A DNA stretch of 64,000 nucleotides from Pseudomonas sp. FP1742 (lineage in GTDB: Bacteria; Pseudomonadota; Gammaproteobacteria; Pseudomonadales; Pseudomonadaceae), in NCBI RefSeq assembly GCF_030687145.1, contig NZ_CP117460.1, positions 1,860,001 to 1,924,000 on the forward strand, in the 5' to 3' direction. Positions 53,628 through 63,460 of this stretch are shown piece by piece. Numbering within the stretch: the stretch's first letter is position 1; each line of letters starts with the position of its first letter. Made by a program: the position numbers and the translations under genes. The notes beneath the pieces were generated by a model. It searched no databases. It was not told the DNA's origin and saw nothing but the letters and a program-made list of their open reading frames with translations.

Positions 53628-53804
53628 TTATTCGTTGAGTTTGGCGAGGATTTTGTAGATCACGGTGGCGAGGATCATCAACATGCCGACCCACATCGCG
53701 AACACACCGGCGTTCTTGTCGCGGAAGTTGAAGCCGATGGCCAGCATGATCATCCCGGAAAGAATCGGGATCAGCATGGCATGAAACGAAGACATCGAAA
53801 TCAT
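53628..53804 (-). CDS. Short membrane protein (58 residues)
   Basis: AAGG lies eight bases before the ATG at 53804. MISMSSFHAMLIPILSGMIMLAIGF, then a short polar turn (NFRDKN), then GVFAMWVGMLMILATVIYKIL make two membrane helices. It lies just before the MscS channel gene start and on the same strand, so it may be a small accessory of the channel or an unrelated small membrane protein. Codon use is like that of neighbouring genes. Confidence 0.55.
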   Translation of the reverse strand: MISMSSFHAMLIPILSGMIMLAIGFNFRDKNAGVFAMWVGMLMILATVIYKILAKLNE

Positions 53805-53891
53805 GGTGACAGCCTTGTCGGAGGGGTTACTGCAAGTCTAGGTGGCTTTCGGGCGGGCGTTGGTGATGTGAGTCAGAAGCAGCGCAATCCA

Positions 53892-53981
53892 TGTGGGAGC
53901 GGGCTTGCTCGCGAAGAGGGAGTGTCAGTCGACATTAATGCTGCCTGACACACCGCCTTCGCGAGCAAGCCCGCTCCCACA
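53892..53981. repeat. REP pair (BIME) 8
   Basis: Inverted REP cores between the small membrane protein gene and apeB. Confidence 0.9.
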
Positions 53982-53986
53982 TGGGA

Positions 53987-55276
53987 TTACGGTAATTCCT
54001 GGCAGGCGTAAAACGCGCTCAGCACTTTGACCAGGTGCGCCAGGTCATGGCTGCCGCACAGCTCGCGGATCGAGTGCATGGCGAACGTCGGCAGGCCGAT
54101 GTCCACGGTGCGCACCCCCAGGTGGCTGGCGGTGATCGGGCCGATGGTCGAGCCACAGCCCATGTCGCTGCGCACCACGAAGCTCTGCACCGGTACTTCT
54201 TCGGCCATGCACAAATGACGGAAGAACCCGGCGGTTTCGCTGTTGGTGGCGTAACGCTGGTTGCTGTTGACCTTGATCACCGGGCCGGCGTTGAGTTTCG
54301 GGCCGTGATTGGCATCGTGTTTGTCGGCGTAGTTCGGGTGCACGCCGTGGGCGTTGTCGGCCGAGACCAGCAGGGATTTCTGAATGGTCCGGACGAACTC
54401 ATCCCCTTCGGGCAACAGGCGACGCAGGGTTTGCTCAAGCATCGGACCGTCGGCGCCACAGGCCGAGCAGGAGCCGACTTCTTCGTGATCGTTGCAGACC
54501 AGGACGCAGGTTTCGTCGGTTTCGGTCGTCAGCAAGGCCTGGAGGCCGGCGTAGCACGACAACAGGTTGTCCAGACGCGCACCAGCGATGAAATCGCCAT
54601 GCAGGCCGATGATCGCCGCGCTTTGGGTGTCGTAGAAGCTCAGCTCGTAATCGAGCACCACGTCGGCGTTCAGGCCATGTTCGCGGGCCAGCTGATCGGT
54701 GAGCACGGCGCGGAAGTCCACGCGCTCGTCACCGGCGAACTGCGCGAGAATCGGCGGCAATTCGGTCTGGGCATTGATCGCCCAGCCCATATTGGCTTCA
54801 CGGTTGAGGTGAATGGCCAGGTTCGGAATGGTCGCGATCGGCGCCTTGAAATCAATCAACTGGCTCTCGACCTTGCCATCACGGCGGAAGGTCACGCGGC
54901 CGGCCAGGGACAGATCACGGTCGAACCATGGCGCCAGCAATGCACCGCCATAGACTTCGACGCCCAGTTGCCAGAACCCCTGGCGCTGCAGTTCCGGCTG
55001 AGGCTTGACTCGCAGGCACGGGCTGTCGGTGTGCGCGCCGACCAGGCGAATACCACCGTGCAGGGGCGAATGGCGGCCCATTTTGATTGCAACGATCGAA
55101 GAGTCGTTACGGGTGATGTAGTAACGACCATTGGCTTCGGTGGTCCACGGCTCACGCTCGTCGAGGCGCACAAAACCGGCCGCTTCCAGACGCTGGACAA
55201 GGCTGGCGGTGGCATGGAACGGGGTAGGGGAGGCCTTGAGAAAGTCGATCAGGCCTTGGTTCAACTCTTCGCGCAT
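53987..55276 (-). CDS. apeB: M18-family aminopeptidase ApeB
   Basis: 429 residues from the ATG at 55276 (TGGAGC upstream). Zinc-ligand motifs of the family are present: [54 protein letters not shown] and [25 protein letters not shown]. It is a cytoplasmic, zinc-dependent dodecameric aminopeptidase that removes N-terminal acidic residues in the family at large. Full length. Confidence 0.94.
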   Translation of the reverse strand: MREELNQGLIDFLKASPTPFHATASLVQRLEAAGFVRLDEREPWTTEANGRYYITRNDSSIVAIKMGRHSPLHGGIRLVGAHTDSPCLRVKPQPELQRQGFWQLGVEVYGGALLAPWFDRDLSLAGRVTFRRDGKVESQLIDFKAPIATIPNLAIHLNREANMGWAINAQTELPPILAQFAGDERVDFRAVLTDQLAREHGLNADVVLDYELSFYDTQSAAIIGLHGDFIAGARLDNLLSCYAGLQALLTTETDETCVLVCNDHEEVGSCSACGADGPMLEQTLRRLLPEGDEFVRTIQKSLLVSADNAHGVHPNYADKHDANHGPKLNAGPVIKVNSNQRYATNSETAGFFRHLCMAEEVPVQSFVVRSDMGCGSTIGPITASHLGVRTVDIGLPTFAMHSIRELCGSHDLAHLVKVLSAFYACQELP

Positions 55277-55365
55277 AAGAAGCTCCAGACAGCAGTGGCG
55301 CCAGTTTAACGTATTGGCCAAAAAATTGGCGGCGGGCTGACGGTGTTGCGTCTGCAGGTGATCCC

Positions 55366-55455
55366 TGTGAGAGCGGGCTTACCCGCGAAAGCGGACTGAC
55401 ATTCAACATTAATGTTGGCTGATGCACCGCCATCGCGGGCAAGCCCGCTCCCACA
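55366..55455. repeat. REP pair (BIME) 9, variant
   Basis: The left core reads GAGAGCGGGCTTACCCGCGA, a variant (TTACCC for TTGCTC) of the usual core; the right core (ATCGCGGGCAAGCCCGCTC) matches. It lies between apeB and rluA. Confidence 0.85.
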
Positions 55456-55471
55456 GGTTTTTTTCTTGCGC

Positions 55472-56107
55472 TTAAAACGGTGCCGGGCACTCAAAGCGCA
55501 GGCGTTCGCCGCTTTGCGGATGAGTGAAGCTCAGCATGCTCGCGTGCAGGCACAGGCGTGGCCAGGCGGCCAGGGCTTGCTCATGGGCGTAGAGACCGTC
55601 ACCCAGCAACGGGTGGCCGATGGAGAGCATATGCACGCGCAACTGGTGGGAACGGCCGGTGATCGGCGTCAGCTCGACGCGGCACCAGTCGCCACAACGC
55701 TCCAGTACGCGCCAGAAGGTCAGGGCGTGCTTGCCGAATTCGTGGTCCACCACGTGACGTGGCTTGGTCGGCGGATCGTAGCGCAGGGGCAAGTCGATGC
55801 TGCCACTGTCCAGTTCCGGTTGTCCCCAGCACAGGGCGGTGTAGGCCTTTTCGGTTTCGCGGTCGTGAAATTGCCGAGACAGCTCGCGATGAGTGTCCGG
55901 GTCACGGGCCAACAGAATGATGCCGGAGGTTTCCCAGTCCAGCCGATGGACAATTCGCGCTTCCGGGTAGCCGTTTTCTTGCAGGCGCGTAATCAGGCAG
56001 TCCTTGTTGTCATCGGCCCGTCCGGGGACGGAGAGCAACAGGGTCGGTTTGTCCACCACCAGTACGGCGGCGTCCTGATGGATGATGCGGATGTTGGACA
56101 ACGGCAT
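55472..56107 (-). CDS. rluA: RNA pseudouridine synthase RluA
   Basis: 211 residues. The catalytic region is RIVHRLDWETSGIILLAR (Asp near 56), followed by the RluA-family stretch PITGRSHQLRVHMLSIGHPLLGDGLY. RluA isomerises a uridine in 23S rRNA and some tRNAs. The short length matches RluA rather than RluC/D, which carry an S4 domain. It is the neighbour of minE, as in other pseudomonads. Confidence 0.92.
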   Translation of the reverse strand: MPLSNIRIIHQDAAVLVVDKPTLLLSVPGRADDNKDCLITRLQENGYPEARIVHRLDWETSGIILLARDPDTHRELSRQFHDRETEKAYTALCWGQPELDSGSIDLPLRYDPPTKPRHVVDHEFGKHALTFWRVLERCGDWCRVELTPITGRSHQLRVHMLSIGHPLLGDGLYAHEQALAAWPRLCLHASMLSFTHPQSGERLRFECPAPF

Positions 56108-56198
56108 TAAAACAGCCTCGTAACAAACGCCAACGGCGACTCAGGCCCCCTCCAGTCATGGAAGGGCCCTGAGCCGCCGTGGCTCCCGCCGGATCGAC

Positions 56199-56453
56199 TC
56201 AGCGATCTGGCAGGGTGATATTGAGTTCCAGAATCGAGCAGCTGCCCTGGTTTTCCAGAGCGACGTGCACGTCATCGGACCCGATATTGACGTACTTGCG
56301 GATCACTTCCACCAGTTCTTTCTGCAAGGCTGGCAAGTAGTCCGGCGTACTGCGTTGGCCGCGTTCATGCGCCACGATGATCTGTAGACGCTCTTTCGCT
56401 ACCGAGGCGGTACTGGGCTTTTTGTTGGCACGAAAGAAGTCAAAAAGGTTCAT
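56199..56453 (-). CDS. minE: Cell division topological factor MinE
   Basis: 84 residues; [30 protein letters not shown] is the MinD-contact and membrane part, then a beta-rich dimer domain ([12 protein letters not shown]). Its ATG overlaps the minD stop as TAATG. It stimulates MinD ATPase so that the division inhibitor stays at the poles. Confidence 0.97.
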   Translation of the reverse strand: MNLFDFFRANKKPSTASVAKERLQIIVAHERGQRSTPDYLPALQKELVEVIRKYVNIGSDDVHVALENQGSCSILELNITLPDR

Positions 56454-57265
56454 TACCTACCTCCAAAAAGTCGCTCGAAGAATCCCTTCTTCTCGACATC
56501 GAGGAAACGATGGTCCACGATCTTGCCCAACAGACGATCGACGGCATCGCTGTACGCTTGGCCGGCGTCGCTCTGGTCGTCGAGAATCACCGGCACGCCC
56601 TGGTTGGAGGCCTTGAGGACGGCTTGCGATTCTGGAATCACGCCCAGCAGGGTCACCGCGAGGATTTCCTTGACGTCTTCGACGCCGAGCATTTCGCCGT
56701 TGACGACGCGCGTAGGGTTGTAGCGGGTCAGCAACAGGTGTTCCTTGATCGGGTCTTCGCCGTTTTCGGCGCGACGGGACTTGCTGGCCAGCAGGCCCAG
56801 CATGCGGTCCGAGTCACGTACGGAGGAGACTTCCGGGTTGGTCACGACGATCGCTTCGTCAGCGAAGTACATGGCCAGGTGGGCACCTTTCTCGATACCG
56901 GCCGGGGAGTCGCAGACCACGAATTCAAAGTCTTCTTTCAACTGCATCAGGACTTTTTCTACGCCTTCCTGGGTCAGCGCGTCTTTGTCGCGGGTCTGAC
57001 TGGCGGCCAGCACGTAGAGGTTTTCCAGGCGCTTGTCTTTGATCAGGGCCTGTTGCAGGTTGGCTTCGCCGTTCACCACGTTGACGAAGTCATACACCAC
57101 GCGACGCTCGCAACCCATGATCAGGTCGAGGTTACGCAAACCGACGTCGAAGTCGACGATAACTGTTTTGTGACCACGCAGAGCGAGGCCGGTACCGATA
57201 GCGGCGCTGGTGGTGGTCTTACCCACACCACCCTTGCCGGATGTAACCACGAGAATCTTGGCCAA
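56453..57265 (-). CDS. minD: Septum site-determining ATPase MinD
   Basis: 270 residues. Deviant Walker [10 protein letters not shown], switch and Walker B ([17 protein letters not shown]), and a C-terminal amphipathic helix (FFERLFGGR) that binds the membrane. ParA/MinD-family ATPase that recruits MinC. minC lies about 200 bases upstream in the same direction. Confidence 0.97.
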   Translation of the reverse strand: MAKILVVTSGKGGVGKTTTSAAIGTGLALRGHKTVIVDFDVGLRNLDLIMGCERRVVYDFVNVVNGEANLQQALIKDKRLENLYVLAASQTRDKDALTQEGVEKVLMQLKEDFEFVVCDSPAGIEKGAHLAMYFADEAIVVTNPEVSSVRDSDRMLGLLASKSRRAENGEDPIKEHLLLTRYNPTRVVNGEMLGVEDVKEILAVTLLGVIPESQAVLKASNQGVPVILDDQSDAGQAYSDAVDRLLGKIVDHRFLDVEKKGFFERLFGGR

Positions 57266-57466
57266 GGTGTTTTACCCCTAAGGAAAAAGGACGTTTAGCC
57301 CCTGAAAAACATCTCTTGAAAAACTACTGCAGTCGGACAGCCTTGGCTGGAATCCGGTTCTGAGCGGCGTTTACCCCCGGTAAACACTGCTTTTGGCCTT
57401 TTTCCTACTTCGTTTGAGCCGTTTTCGCTACGTTTTAGAGATGCTTGGAAAATGCGGCAGTATCCG

Positions 57467-58204
57467 TTAAAGCCGAATGATGTTCAACACGTCACCCGAC
57501 AGGCTGACTTGTACGCCCGCGCCCCACAATGGATCGCGTCGCAGGTCCTCGGAAACCTTGTAGTGGCCTGCGATGGAGACCAGTTCAGCGGTCATTTGCT
57601 GACAGAAAATCCTGGCTTTCGTGTCGCCTTTGACGCCGGCCAGGACACGACCGCGCATCGGGCCGTATACATGGATGTTCCCGTCGGCGAGAAGTTCCGC
57701 CCCCGGGCTGACCGACGAAATCACCACCAGATCGCTGCCCTGGGCATAAATCTGCTGGCCACCCCGTACTGGCGAGGTAATGATTTTCGTGGGTTTGATC
57801 GTCGGCTCCGGTGGTTTTTCCGGTTTTTTCGCAACGACGCCTTCGAGCGGGTCGAGCGGGCGTTCCCGCGCGCCGGAGGGCGGCAGCACCGGCAGATCGA
57901 CCGCAATGGCCGCTGCGATGTCTTCGATGCGGCTGGCACGGATCGCCAGGGTGCGCAGGCCATGCTGGCGGCAGATGCGCATCAGCCCCGGCAGGTCGAC
58001 CGAGCCTTCGCTGGCCGGGAGTTTGTCCAGGGCCAGTACCAGCGGCGCGTTGCTGAAGAAGTTGGGCGCCTGGGCGACCTTGGCGGCCAATTGGCGATCA
58101 AGGTTCTCGAGGTCGTTACGGGCCAGTTCCAGCACCGTAATGGCGAGCATGCTGCCCTTCAACTGGAACACGGGATCTTGGTCTAGCGGTTCGGTTTGGC
58201 TCAT
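57467..58204 (-). CDS. minC: Septum site-determining protein MinC
   Basis: 245 residues from the ATG at 58204. N-terminal domain ([24 protein letters not shown]) and C-terminal beta-helix domain ([47 protein letters not shown], about 150-200), with the proline-rich linker ([13 protein letters not shown]) between. Blocks FtsZ assembly at the poles. The 200 bases between minC and minD hold no gene. Confidence 0.96.
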   Translation of the reverse strand: MSQTEPLDQDPVFQLKGSMLAITVLELARNDLENLDRQLAAKVAQAPNFFSNAPLVLALDKLPASEGSVDLPGLMRICRQHGLRTLAIRASRIEDIAAAIAVDLPVLPPSGARERPLDPLEGVVAKKPEKPPEPTIKPTKIITSPVRGGQQIYAQGSDLVVISSVSPGAELLADGNIHVYGPMRGRVLAGVKGDTKARIFCQQMTAELVSIAGHYKVSEDLRRDPLWGAGVQVSLSGDVLNIIRL

Positions 58205-58322
58205 GGTCGGCATACAACGGCTTGTCACTAAAAGTGCCGAGACTTATAACGAGAACGCCCGCGGGCCGCAAGCCGGGTCGAACGATGTAGAATGCGCGGC
58301 CATTGTCTTTCCGGAAGCTTTA

Positions 58323-59255
58323 ATGGAACGCCCGCGATTTCGAACAGCATTTCTTTCTCCGCGTTTCTGGCCGCTGTGGTGTGGCCTGGGGCTGTTGTGG
58401 CTGATTGTGCAGTTGCCGTATCCGGCGTTGCTGGCGATCGGTCGCGCCCTGGGTGCATTGATGTACCGAGTGGCCGGCGACCGACGGCGCATTGCCAAGC
58501 GCAATCTTGAGCTGTGTTTCCCTGAAAAATCCGCTGCCGAGCGCAAGCGCCTGCTCAAGGAAAACTTCGCCTCCACCGGCATCGCCTTCTTCGAGATGGC
58601 CATGAGCTGGTGGTGGTCGCGCAAGCGTCTGGCGAAACTGGCCCATGTCGAAGGCCTGGAGCATTTGAAACAGGCCCAGGCCGAGGGCAAGGGCGTGATT
58701 CTGATGGCCGTGCACTTCACCACGCTGGAGATTGGCGCGGCGTTGCTCGGTCAGCAGCACACCATTGATGGCATGTACCGCGAACACAAGAATGCGTTGT
58801 TCGACTACATCCAGCGTCGTGGCCGCGAGCGGCACAACCTTGACTCGCTGGCGGTGGAGCGCGACGACGTGCGCGGTATGCTTAAACTGCTGCGGGCGGG
58901 GCGGGCGATCTGGTACGCACCGGATCAGGACTACGGCGCCAAGCAAAGTATCTTCGTGCCGCTGTTCGGAATTCAGGCGGCGACCGTCACCGCCACCAGC
59001 AAATTTTCACGGTTGGGCAAGGCGCTGGTGGTGCCGTTCACTCAGCAGCGCCTGGCTGACGGCAGCGGTTACCGACTGGTGATTCATGCGCCGCTCGAGG
59101 GTTTTCCCGGCGAGACGGAAGAGGCCGATTGCATTCGGATCAACCAGTGGGTCGAAAGTGCTTTGCGTGAATGTCCGGAGCAATACCTTTGGGCGCATCG
59201 CCGCTTCAAGAGCCGTCCACCGGGCGAGCCGAAACTGTACGCCAAACGCGGTTGA
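58323..59255 (+). CDS. lpxL: Lipid A biosynthesis lauroyl acyltransferase (LpxL/HtrB type)
   Basis: 310 residues. AAGC-type leader with TAGAAT (58290s) upstream as a possible -10. An N-terminal membrane segment (LWCGLGLLWLIVQLPYPALLAI) is followed by the acyltransferase HX4E motif in MAVHFTTLEIGAALL (His near 140) and RGRERHNLDSL. It transfers an acyl chain to the lipid A precursor at the inner membrane. It is divergent from minC. Confidence 0.92.
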   Translation: MERPRFRTAFLSPRFWPLWCGLGLLWLIVQLPYPALLAIGRALGALMYRVAGDRRRIAKRNLELCFPEKSAAERKRLLKENFASTGIAFFEMAMSWWWSRKRLAKLAHVEGLEHLKQAQAEGKGVILMAVHFTTLEIGAALLGQQHTIDGMYREHKNALFDYIQRRGRERHNLDSLAVERDDVRGMLKLLRAGRAIWYAPDQDYGAKQSIFVPLFGIQAATVTATSKFSRLGKALVVPFTQQRLADGSGYRLVIHAPLEGFPGETEEADCIRINQWVESALRECPEQYLWAHRRFKSRPPGEPKLYAKRG

Positions 59256-59290
59256 ATCACCGATCCCTTCAAGCACCATGGAGTGTTGCA

Positions 59291-60463
59291 ATGAGTTCTG
59301 CTGAACCGGTTACAGGGTTGATTCTTTCCGGCGGTGGGGCTCGGGCGGCCTATCAAGTGGGCGTGCTGGCGGCGATTGCCGAGCTGTTGCCAATGGGCGC
59401 GGCGAATCCGTTTCCGGTGATCGTCGGCACCTCGGCCGGGGCAATCAATGCGGTCAGCCTGGCCAGTGGGGCGACGGATTTTCGTGGCGCGATCGAGCGT
59501 CTGACGGCCTTCTGGCAAGGTTTTCGCAGCCATCTGGTATTACGCAGCGATTGGCCCGGGGTGATTCATCAAGCCACCCGTTTTGTCAGTCACAACCTGA
59601 TGGGCATCGGCTCGCCGGTGCCGGTGGCCCTGCTCAACAGCTCGCCGCTGCGCCGCTTACTCAATCACAGATTGCACATGCCCGGGATTGCCGAAGCGAT
59701 TGCGCAAAAGCAATTGCGGGCCGTAGCGGTTACAGCGTTCGGCTACGAGTCCGGTCAGGCGGTCACGTTTTATCAGGGCGGCGGGACCATCGAATCCTGG
59801 TTGCGCCATCGGCGAATCGGCGTGCCGACCCAGCTGACTGTCGACCATCTGCTCGCCAGTTCCGCGATTCCATTGCTATTCGCACCGGTAAAAATCGGCG
59901 AAGAATATTTCGGCGATGGCGCGGTGCGTCAATCGGCACCGATCAGCCCGGCCCTGCACCTGGGCGCCAGTCGCGTGCTGGTGGTGGGCGTCAGCGGCAA
60001 CCCGCGCGGGGTCGATCCGCAACAGCCGCTGCAACGCGCCTACACCGGTCAGCAGCCGACCCTGGCGCAAGTCGGTGGGCACCTGCTCAACAGTACGTTC
60101 ATTGACAGCCTGGAAAGTGACATCGAGTTGTTGCAGCGTCTGAACCAGTTCAGCCATCTGCTGCCCGATGGCATCTCGAGTCGTGCATTGGGGGCGGCGC
60201 CAGTGGATGTGTTGGTGATTTCACCGAGTCAGCCGATCGATGAGATTGCGGCGCGGCATCGCCAGGAACTGCCGGCGGCCTTGCGCCTGTTTTTGCGCGG
60301 GCCGGGGGCGACCAAGACCAGCGGGGCGGGGGTGCTGAGTTATCTGCTGTTCGAGGCGGGGTATTGCAGCGAATTGATTGACCTGGGGCGGCGCGATGCG
60401 TTGGCCAAACGGGATGAGCTGTGCCGGTTTCTGGGGTTGGTGGAGCCTGCGGTTCCGGCTTGA
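59291..60463 (+). CDS. Patatin-like phospholipase
   Basis: 390 residues from ATG 59291 (GGAG eight bases upstream). Oxyanion GGGARAAYQVG (near 14-24), nucleophile in GTSAGAINA (GxSxG, Ser near 48) and catalytic Asp in YFGDGAVRQ (near 218). Patatin-type lipases cleave acyl chains from phospholipids. It follows the lipid A acyltransferase by 35 bases and is likely in the same operon. Adjacent helical C-terminus has unknown function. Cytoplasmic or membrane-associated; no signal peptide. Confidence 0.9.
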   Translation: MSSAEPVTGLILSGGGARAAYQVGVLAAIAELLPMGAANPFPVIVGTSAGAINAVSLASGATDFRGAIERLTAFWQGFRSHLVLRSDWPGVIHQATRFVSHNLMGIGSPVPVALLNSSPLRRLLNHRLHMPGIAEAIAQKQLRAVAVTAFGYESGQAVTFYQGGGTIESWLRHRRIGVPTQLTVDHLLASSAIPLLFAPVKIGEEYFGDGAVRQSAPISPALHLGASRVLVVGVSGNPRGVDPQQPLQRAYTGQQPTLAQVGGHLLNSTFIDSLESDIELLQRLNQFSHLLPDGISSRALGAAPVDVLVISPSQPIDEIAARHRQELPAALRLFLRGPGATKTSGAGVLSYLLFEAGYCSELIDLGRRDALAKRDELCRFLGLVEPAVPA

Positions 60464-60477
60464 GATTGGCGGCGCGG

Positions 60478-60578
60478 CCTTCGCGAGCAAGCCCGCTCCC
60501 ACATGGGATCTCCGGTGAACACATTATTTGTGATCACCACTGAATCAACTGTGGGAGGGGGCTTGCTCGCGAAGGCGC
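60478..60578. repeat. REP pair (BIME) 10
   Basis: Inverted REP cores after the patatin gene, facing the end of the porin gene. Confidence 0.9.
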
Positions 60579-60605
60579 CCTTCCAGACGCCGCATAAAGC
60601 AAAGA

Positions 60606-61391
60606 TCAGAAGTGGAACTTCACCAGCAAGCTCGTGTTGCTCTGATCGGTCTTGAAGTACTGACTGTCCCTGATCCCGTACTTGTCCGACCAGTAGTCGT
60701 ACTCGACACCCACATACAACTGCTTCTCGCCAATGTTCAGCGCCTTGCCCAAGTCGTATTTGATCTGCGGGTTGAAGTGCAGGTTGGCGTGGTAGGTGCC
60801 TTTGCTGTTCTTGTCGTTGTCGACCACCCAGTCCATGAAGCCATCGATCAGGATGTTCGAATCGCCCACCGGAATGGTGTAGGACCAGACCGGTGTGATC
60901 TGCCACACGTTGTCACCGGGACGGCTGCCTTCGGTGTGACGCTGGTAGAAGTTCAGCTGGAAGTAATCGAAGCCGGGAATCGCCAGGTCGAAACCCGGAC
61001 CGATCAGGTAGGACTCGGTATCGCCCTCACCGAACTCGTACGTCATGGCCAGCAGCACGTCCTTGACCGGGCCGAACTCCAGTTTCTGATCGAAAATCTT
61101 GCCAAACGACAAGCGTGGGCTGATTTCGCCGTAGTAGGTGTTCGAACCGACGCCGGGGTCGTCCTTGCCGTTGTAGAAAATCTTGTCGACGAACACGAAG
61201 TTGTCGCCGTATTTCCAGGCATCGGCGTGCTCGAAAGTGACGGTTTGCTGAATGCGCGGGTTGACCTGGAAGTCCTTGCCATAGAGGTAGGTCAGGCTGT
61301 TGTTCTGCCATTGCAGCAAGTCGCCGGCCATGGCCTGGCCCCCGGCCAGCAAGGATCCCGCGAGCATCAGGCTGGTGCACGTACGTTTCAT
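60606..61391 (-). CDS. Tsx-like nucleoside-specific outer-membrane channel
   Basis: 261 residues from ATG 61391 (GGGAG nine bases upstream). Signal peptide ending in GGQAMAGD. The rest is a beta-barrel with alternating aromatic strands (WQNNSLTYLYGKDF, YGEISPRLSFGKIF, LLVKFHF with a final Phe). The pattern matches the Tsx/OmpK family. Together with the NCS2 permease and urate hydroxylase nearby it suggests uptake of nucleosides or purines. Confidence 0.82.
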   Translation of the reverse strand: MKRTCTSLMLAGSLLAGGQAMAGDLLQWQNNSLTYLYGKDFQVNPRIQQTVTFEHADAWKYGDNFVFVDKIFYNGKDDPGVGSNTYYGEISPRLSFGKIFDQKLEFGPVKDVLLAMTYEFGEGDTESYLIGPGFDLAIPGFDYFQLNFYQRHTEGSRPGDNVWQITPVWSYTIPVGDSNILIDGFMDWVVDNDKNSKGTYHANLHFNPQIKYDLGKALNIGEKQLYVGVEYDYWSDKYGIRDSQYFKTDQSNTSLLVKFHF

Positions 61392-61873
61392 TCGGTTGCT
61401 CCCAAAAAGTAGGTGGTTCCACGTTATTTTTCTAAGGTCGGCGCTCTGGTGTGGCGCCTTTTCTTGCTGCTGTAAAAAATCATCCATTCGGTCAGCTTTG
61501 GTGCTGTTAGCAAGAGCTGAGCCAAGGCTTTCAAAAAGCCAAAAAATGCCCGTTCGGCTGTTCTAAAACAGTCGATTGAGCGTCTTTTCGGGAAGCCTTG
61601 GTACTGTCCAGAGCCGGGGTAAGTTGGCTTTCTGGTCAGGAATTAAATCCGCGCTTTTTTTTGGACCGGATTCGGGCGGCCGCGGAGAATACTGACTCCT
61701 TGGCCAGGTCTCAAGTGCCCCGCAACAGAGCACTGGCGACAGGTGTGGGGCATTGCTGAACGACAGACTTGTCTGGGTACGAATCATCTGTTGCTCCCTC
61801 TTGTTTTTATTGTTTGAGGTGCAGGCAGCCACCCCTGTGGGAACTCGCCACAGGGTGTGTGCTTTGTACTGGG
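61392..61873. other. Intergenic region with no supported gene
   Basis: 482 bases between the porin and permease genes. It is rich in short A/T runs and contains no ORF with protein character or named site that I can support. Confidence 0.4.
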
Positions 61874-63232
61874 TCAGTGTGGGTGGGCGTGGCAGTCGTT
61901 AACGGCTGCGCGTTCGTGACCGCCGAGAATGTTGAACAACAGGTTCAATGCCAGGGCGCTAAGCGTGGCCATGGCGATGCCGCTGTGGGTGATCGGGCTC
62001 ATCCACATCGGCAGGTGGGCGAAGAATTCCGGACGCACGACCGGGATCAGTCCCATGCCGATGCTCACCGCCACCAGCAACTGGTTGCGCCGGTCACCGA
62101 TGTCGGCCTCCTGGAGAATCTTGATCCCGGTGGCGGCGACCATGCCGAACATCGCGATTGCCGCACCGCCCAAGACCGCCGGCGGAATCGACGCCACCAG
62201 GAACGCGGCTTTCGGCAGCAGGCTCAGCACCACCAGCAAGCCACCGGCGACGATGGTTACCGAGCGGCAACGTACGCCGGTCATCTGCACCAGGCCGATG
62301 TTCTGGGCGAAAGAGGAGTGGGTGAAGGTGTTGAAGAAACCGGCGAAAAACGAAGCGCCGGCATCGCACAGCAAGCCGCGCCGCAGCATCCGTGGCGTGA
62401 CGTCCTGGCCGGTGATTTTGCCCAGCGCCAGGAACATTCCGGTGGACTCGACGAAGATGATCACCACCACCAGGCACATCGACAGAATCGGTGCGAGCTC
62501 GAATTTCGGCATGCCGAAATGCAGCGGGGTGACGATTTGCAGCCACGGCGCCTGGTCCATCCCGCTGAGGTCGACCATGCCGATCACGCCGCAAATCGCG
62601 TAACCCAGGCACATGCCGATCAGCACCGAGATGTTGACCCAGAAATCGCGCATGAAGCGGTGGACCAGCAGAATGGTAGCCAGCACCAGTGCAGCGATGG
62701 CCAGGTAGACAGGCGAACCGAATTGAGCCGCGCCAGCACCGCCACCGGCCCAGTTCACGGCCACGGGGAACAGCGACAAACCGATCGAGGTAATGACGGT
62801 GCCGGTCACCAGCGGCGGGAAGAAGCGCACGACCTTGGACATGAAGGGAGCGATGAGCATGCCGAAAAAACCGGCGGCGATGGTCGCGCCGAAGATCCCT
62901 TGCAGGCCGATGCCGGGCATCCCGGCCATGGCCACCATGCTGCCGACCGCGGCGAAACTGGCGCCCATCATCACCGGCATGCGAATGCCCATCGGGCCGA
63001 TGCCCAGCGACTGGACGATGGTGGCGATACCGGCCACCAGCAGGTCGGCGTTGATCAGAAAGGCGATTTCTTCACGGTTCAGGCCGGCGGCCTGCCCGAT
63101 GATCAGCGGCACTGCAATGGCGCCGCCGTACATCAACAGAACGTGTTGCAGACCGACCAGGATCAGTTGCACAAGGGGTAAACGGGCAATGGCGGGTGCG
63201 TCGGGGATGCGCGCTTCGGATAGCTCGGACAT
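61874..63232 (-). CDS. NCS2-family xanthine/uric-acid permease
   Basis: 452 residues with about fourteen membrane segments. Family signatures are QHVLLMYGGAIAVPLIIG (near 29-46), GMRMP-like GPMGIRMPVMMGASFAAVGSM, and the QN motif FAQNIGLVQMTGVRCRS near 313. This is the UapA/UacT-type purine transporter group. Its neighbour on the right is PuuD, the urate hydroxylase, so uric acid or xanthine is the likely substrate. Runs on the same strand as the porin and PuuD genes but with long gaps. Confidence 0.88.
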   Translation of the reverse strand: MSELSEARIPDAPAIARLPLVQLILVGLQHVLLMYGGAIAVPLIIGQAAGLNREEIAFLINADLLVAGIATIVQSLGIGPMGIRMPVMMGASFAAVGSMVAMAGMPGIGLQGIFGATIAAGFFGMLIAPFMSKVVRFFPPLVTGTVITSIGLSLFPVAVNWAGGGAGAAQFGSPVYLAIAALVLATILLVHRFMRDFWVNISVLIGMCLGYAICGVIGMVDLSGMDQAPWLQIVTPLHFGMPKFELAPILSMCLVVVIIFVESTGMFLALGKITGQDVTPRMLRRGLLCDAGASFFAGFFNTFTHSSFAQNIGLVQMTGVRCRSVTIVAGGLLVVLSLLPKAAFLVASIPPAVLGGAAIAMFGMVAATGIKILQEADIGDRRNQLLVAVSIGMGLIPVVRPEFFAHLPMWMSPITHSGIAMATLSALALNLLFNILGGHERAAVNDCHAHPH

Positions 63233-63282
63233 GCAACACCTCGGATCTTTTTTATTCTTGTGATTTTTGTATCAGGCAGACC

Positions 63283-63434
63283 TGTGGCGAGGGAGCTTGC
63301 TGTGGCGAGGGGGCTTGCCCCCGTTGGGCTGCAAAGCAGCCCCAATCCCAGCAATCGCGTTCTATCTAGAGGACCGCATCCGCCGGTTTTACGACCGCTT
63401 CGCGGTCGAACGGGGGCAAGCCCCCTCGCCACAC
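63283..63434. repeat. Inverted repeat of a second REP-like type
   Basis: Arms contain GTGGCGAGGGGGCTTGCCCCCGTT (63302-63325) and its complement near 63411-63434, plus a shorter GTGGCGAGGGAGCTTGC copy at 63284. This is different from the abundant CGCGAGCAAGCCC type. A partial copy occurs at 36942-36964. Confidence 0.75.
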
Positions 63435-63460
63435 AAGCCCTGTCTCCATCAAGTTTTTAC

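Noticed and set aside
54035..55309. 424-residue plus-strand frame across apeB
   Set aside because: Complement of a clear M18 peptidase; no domain signal of its own.
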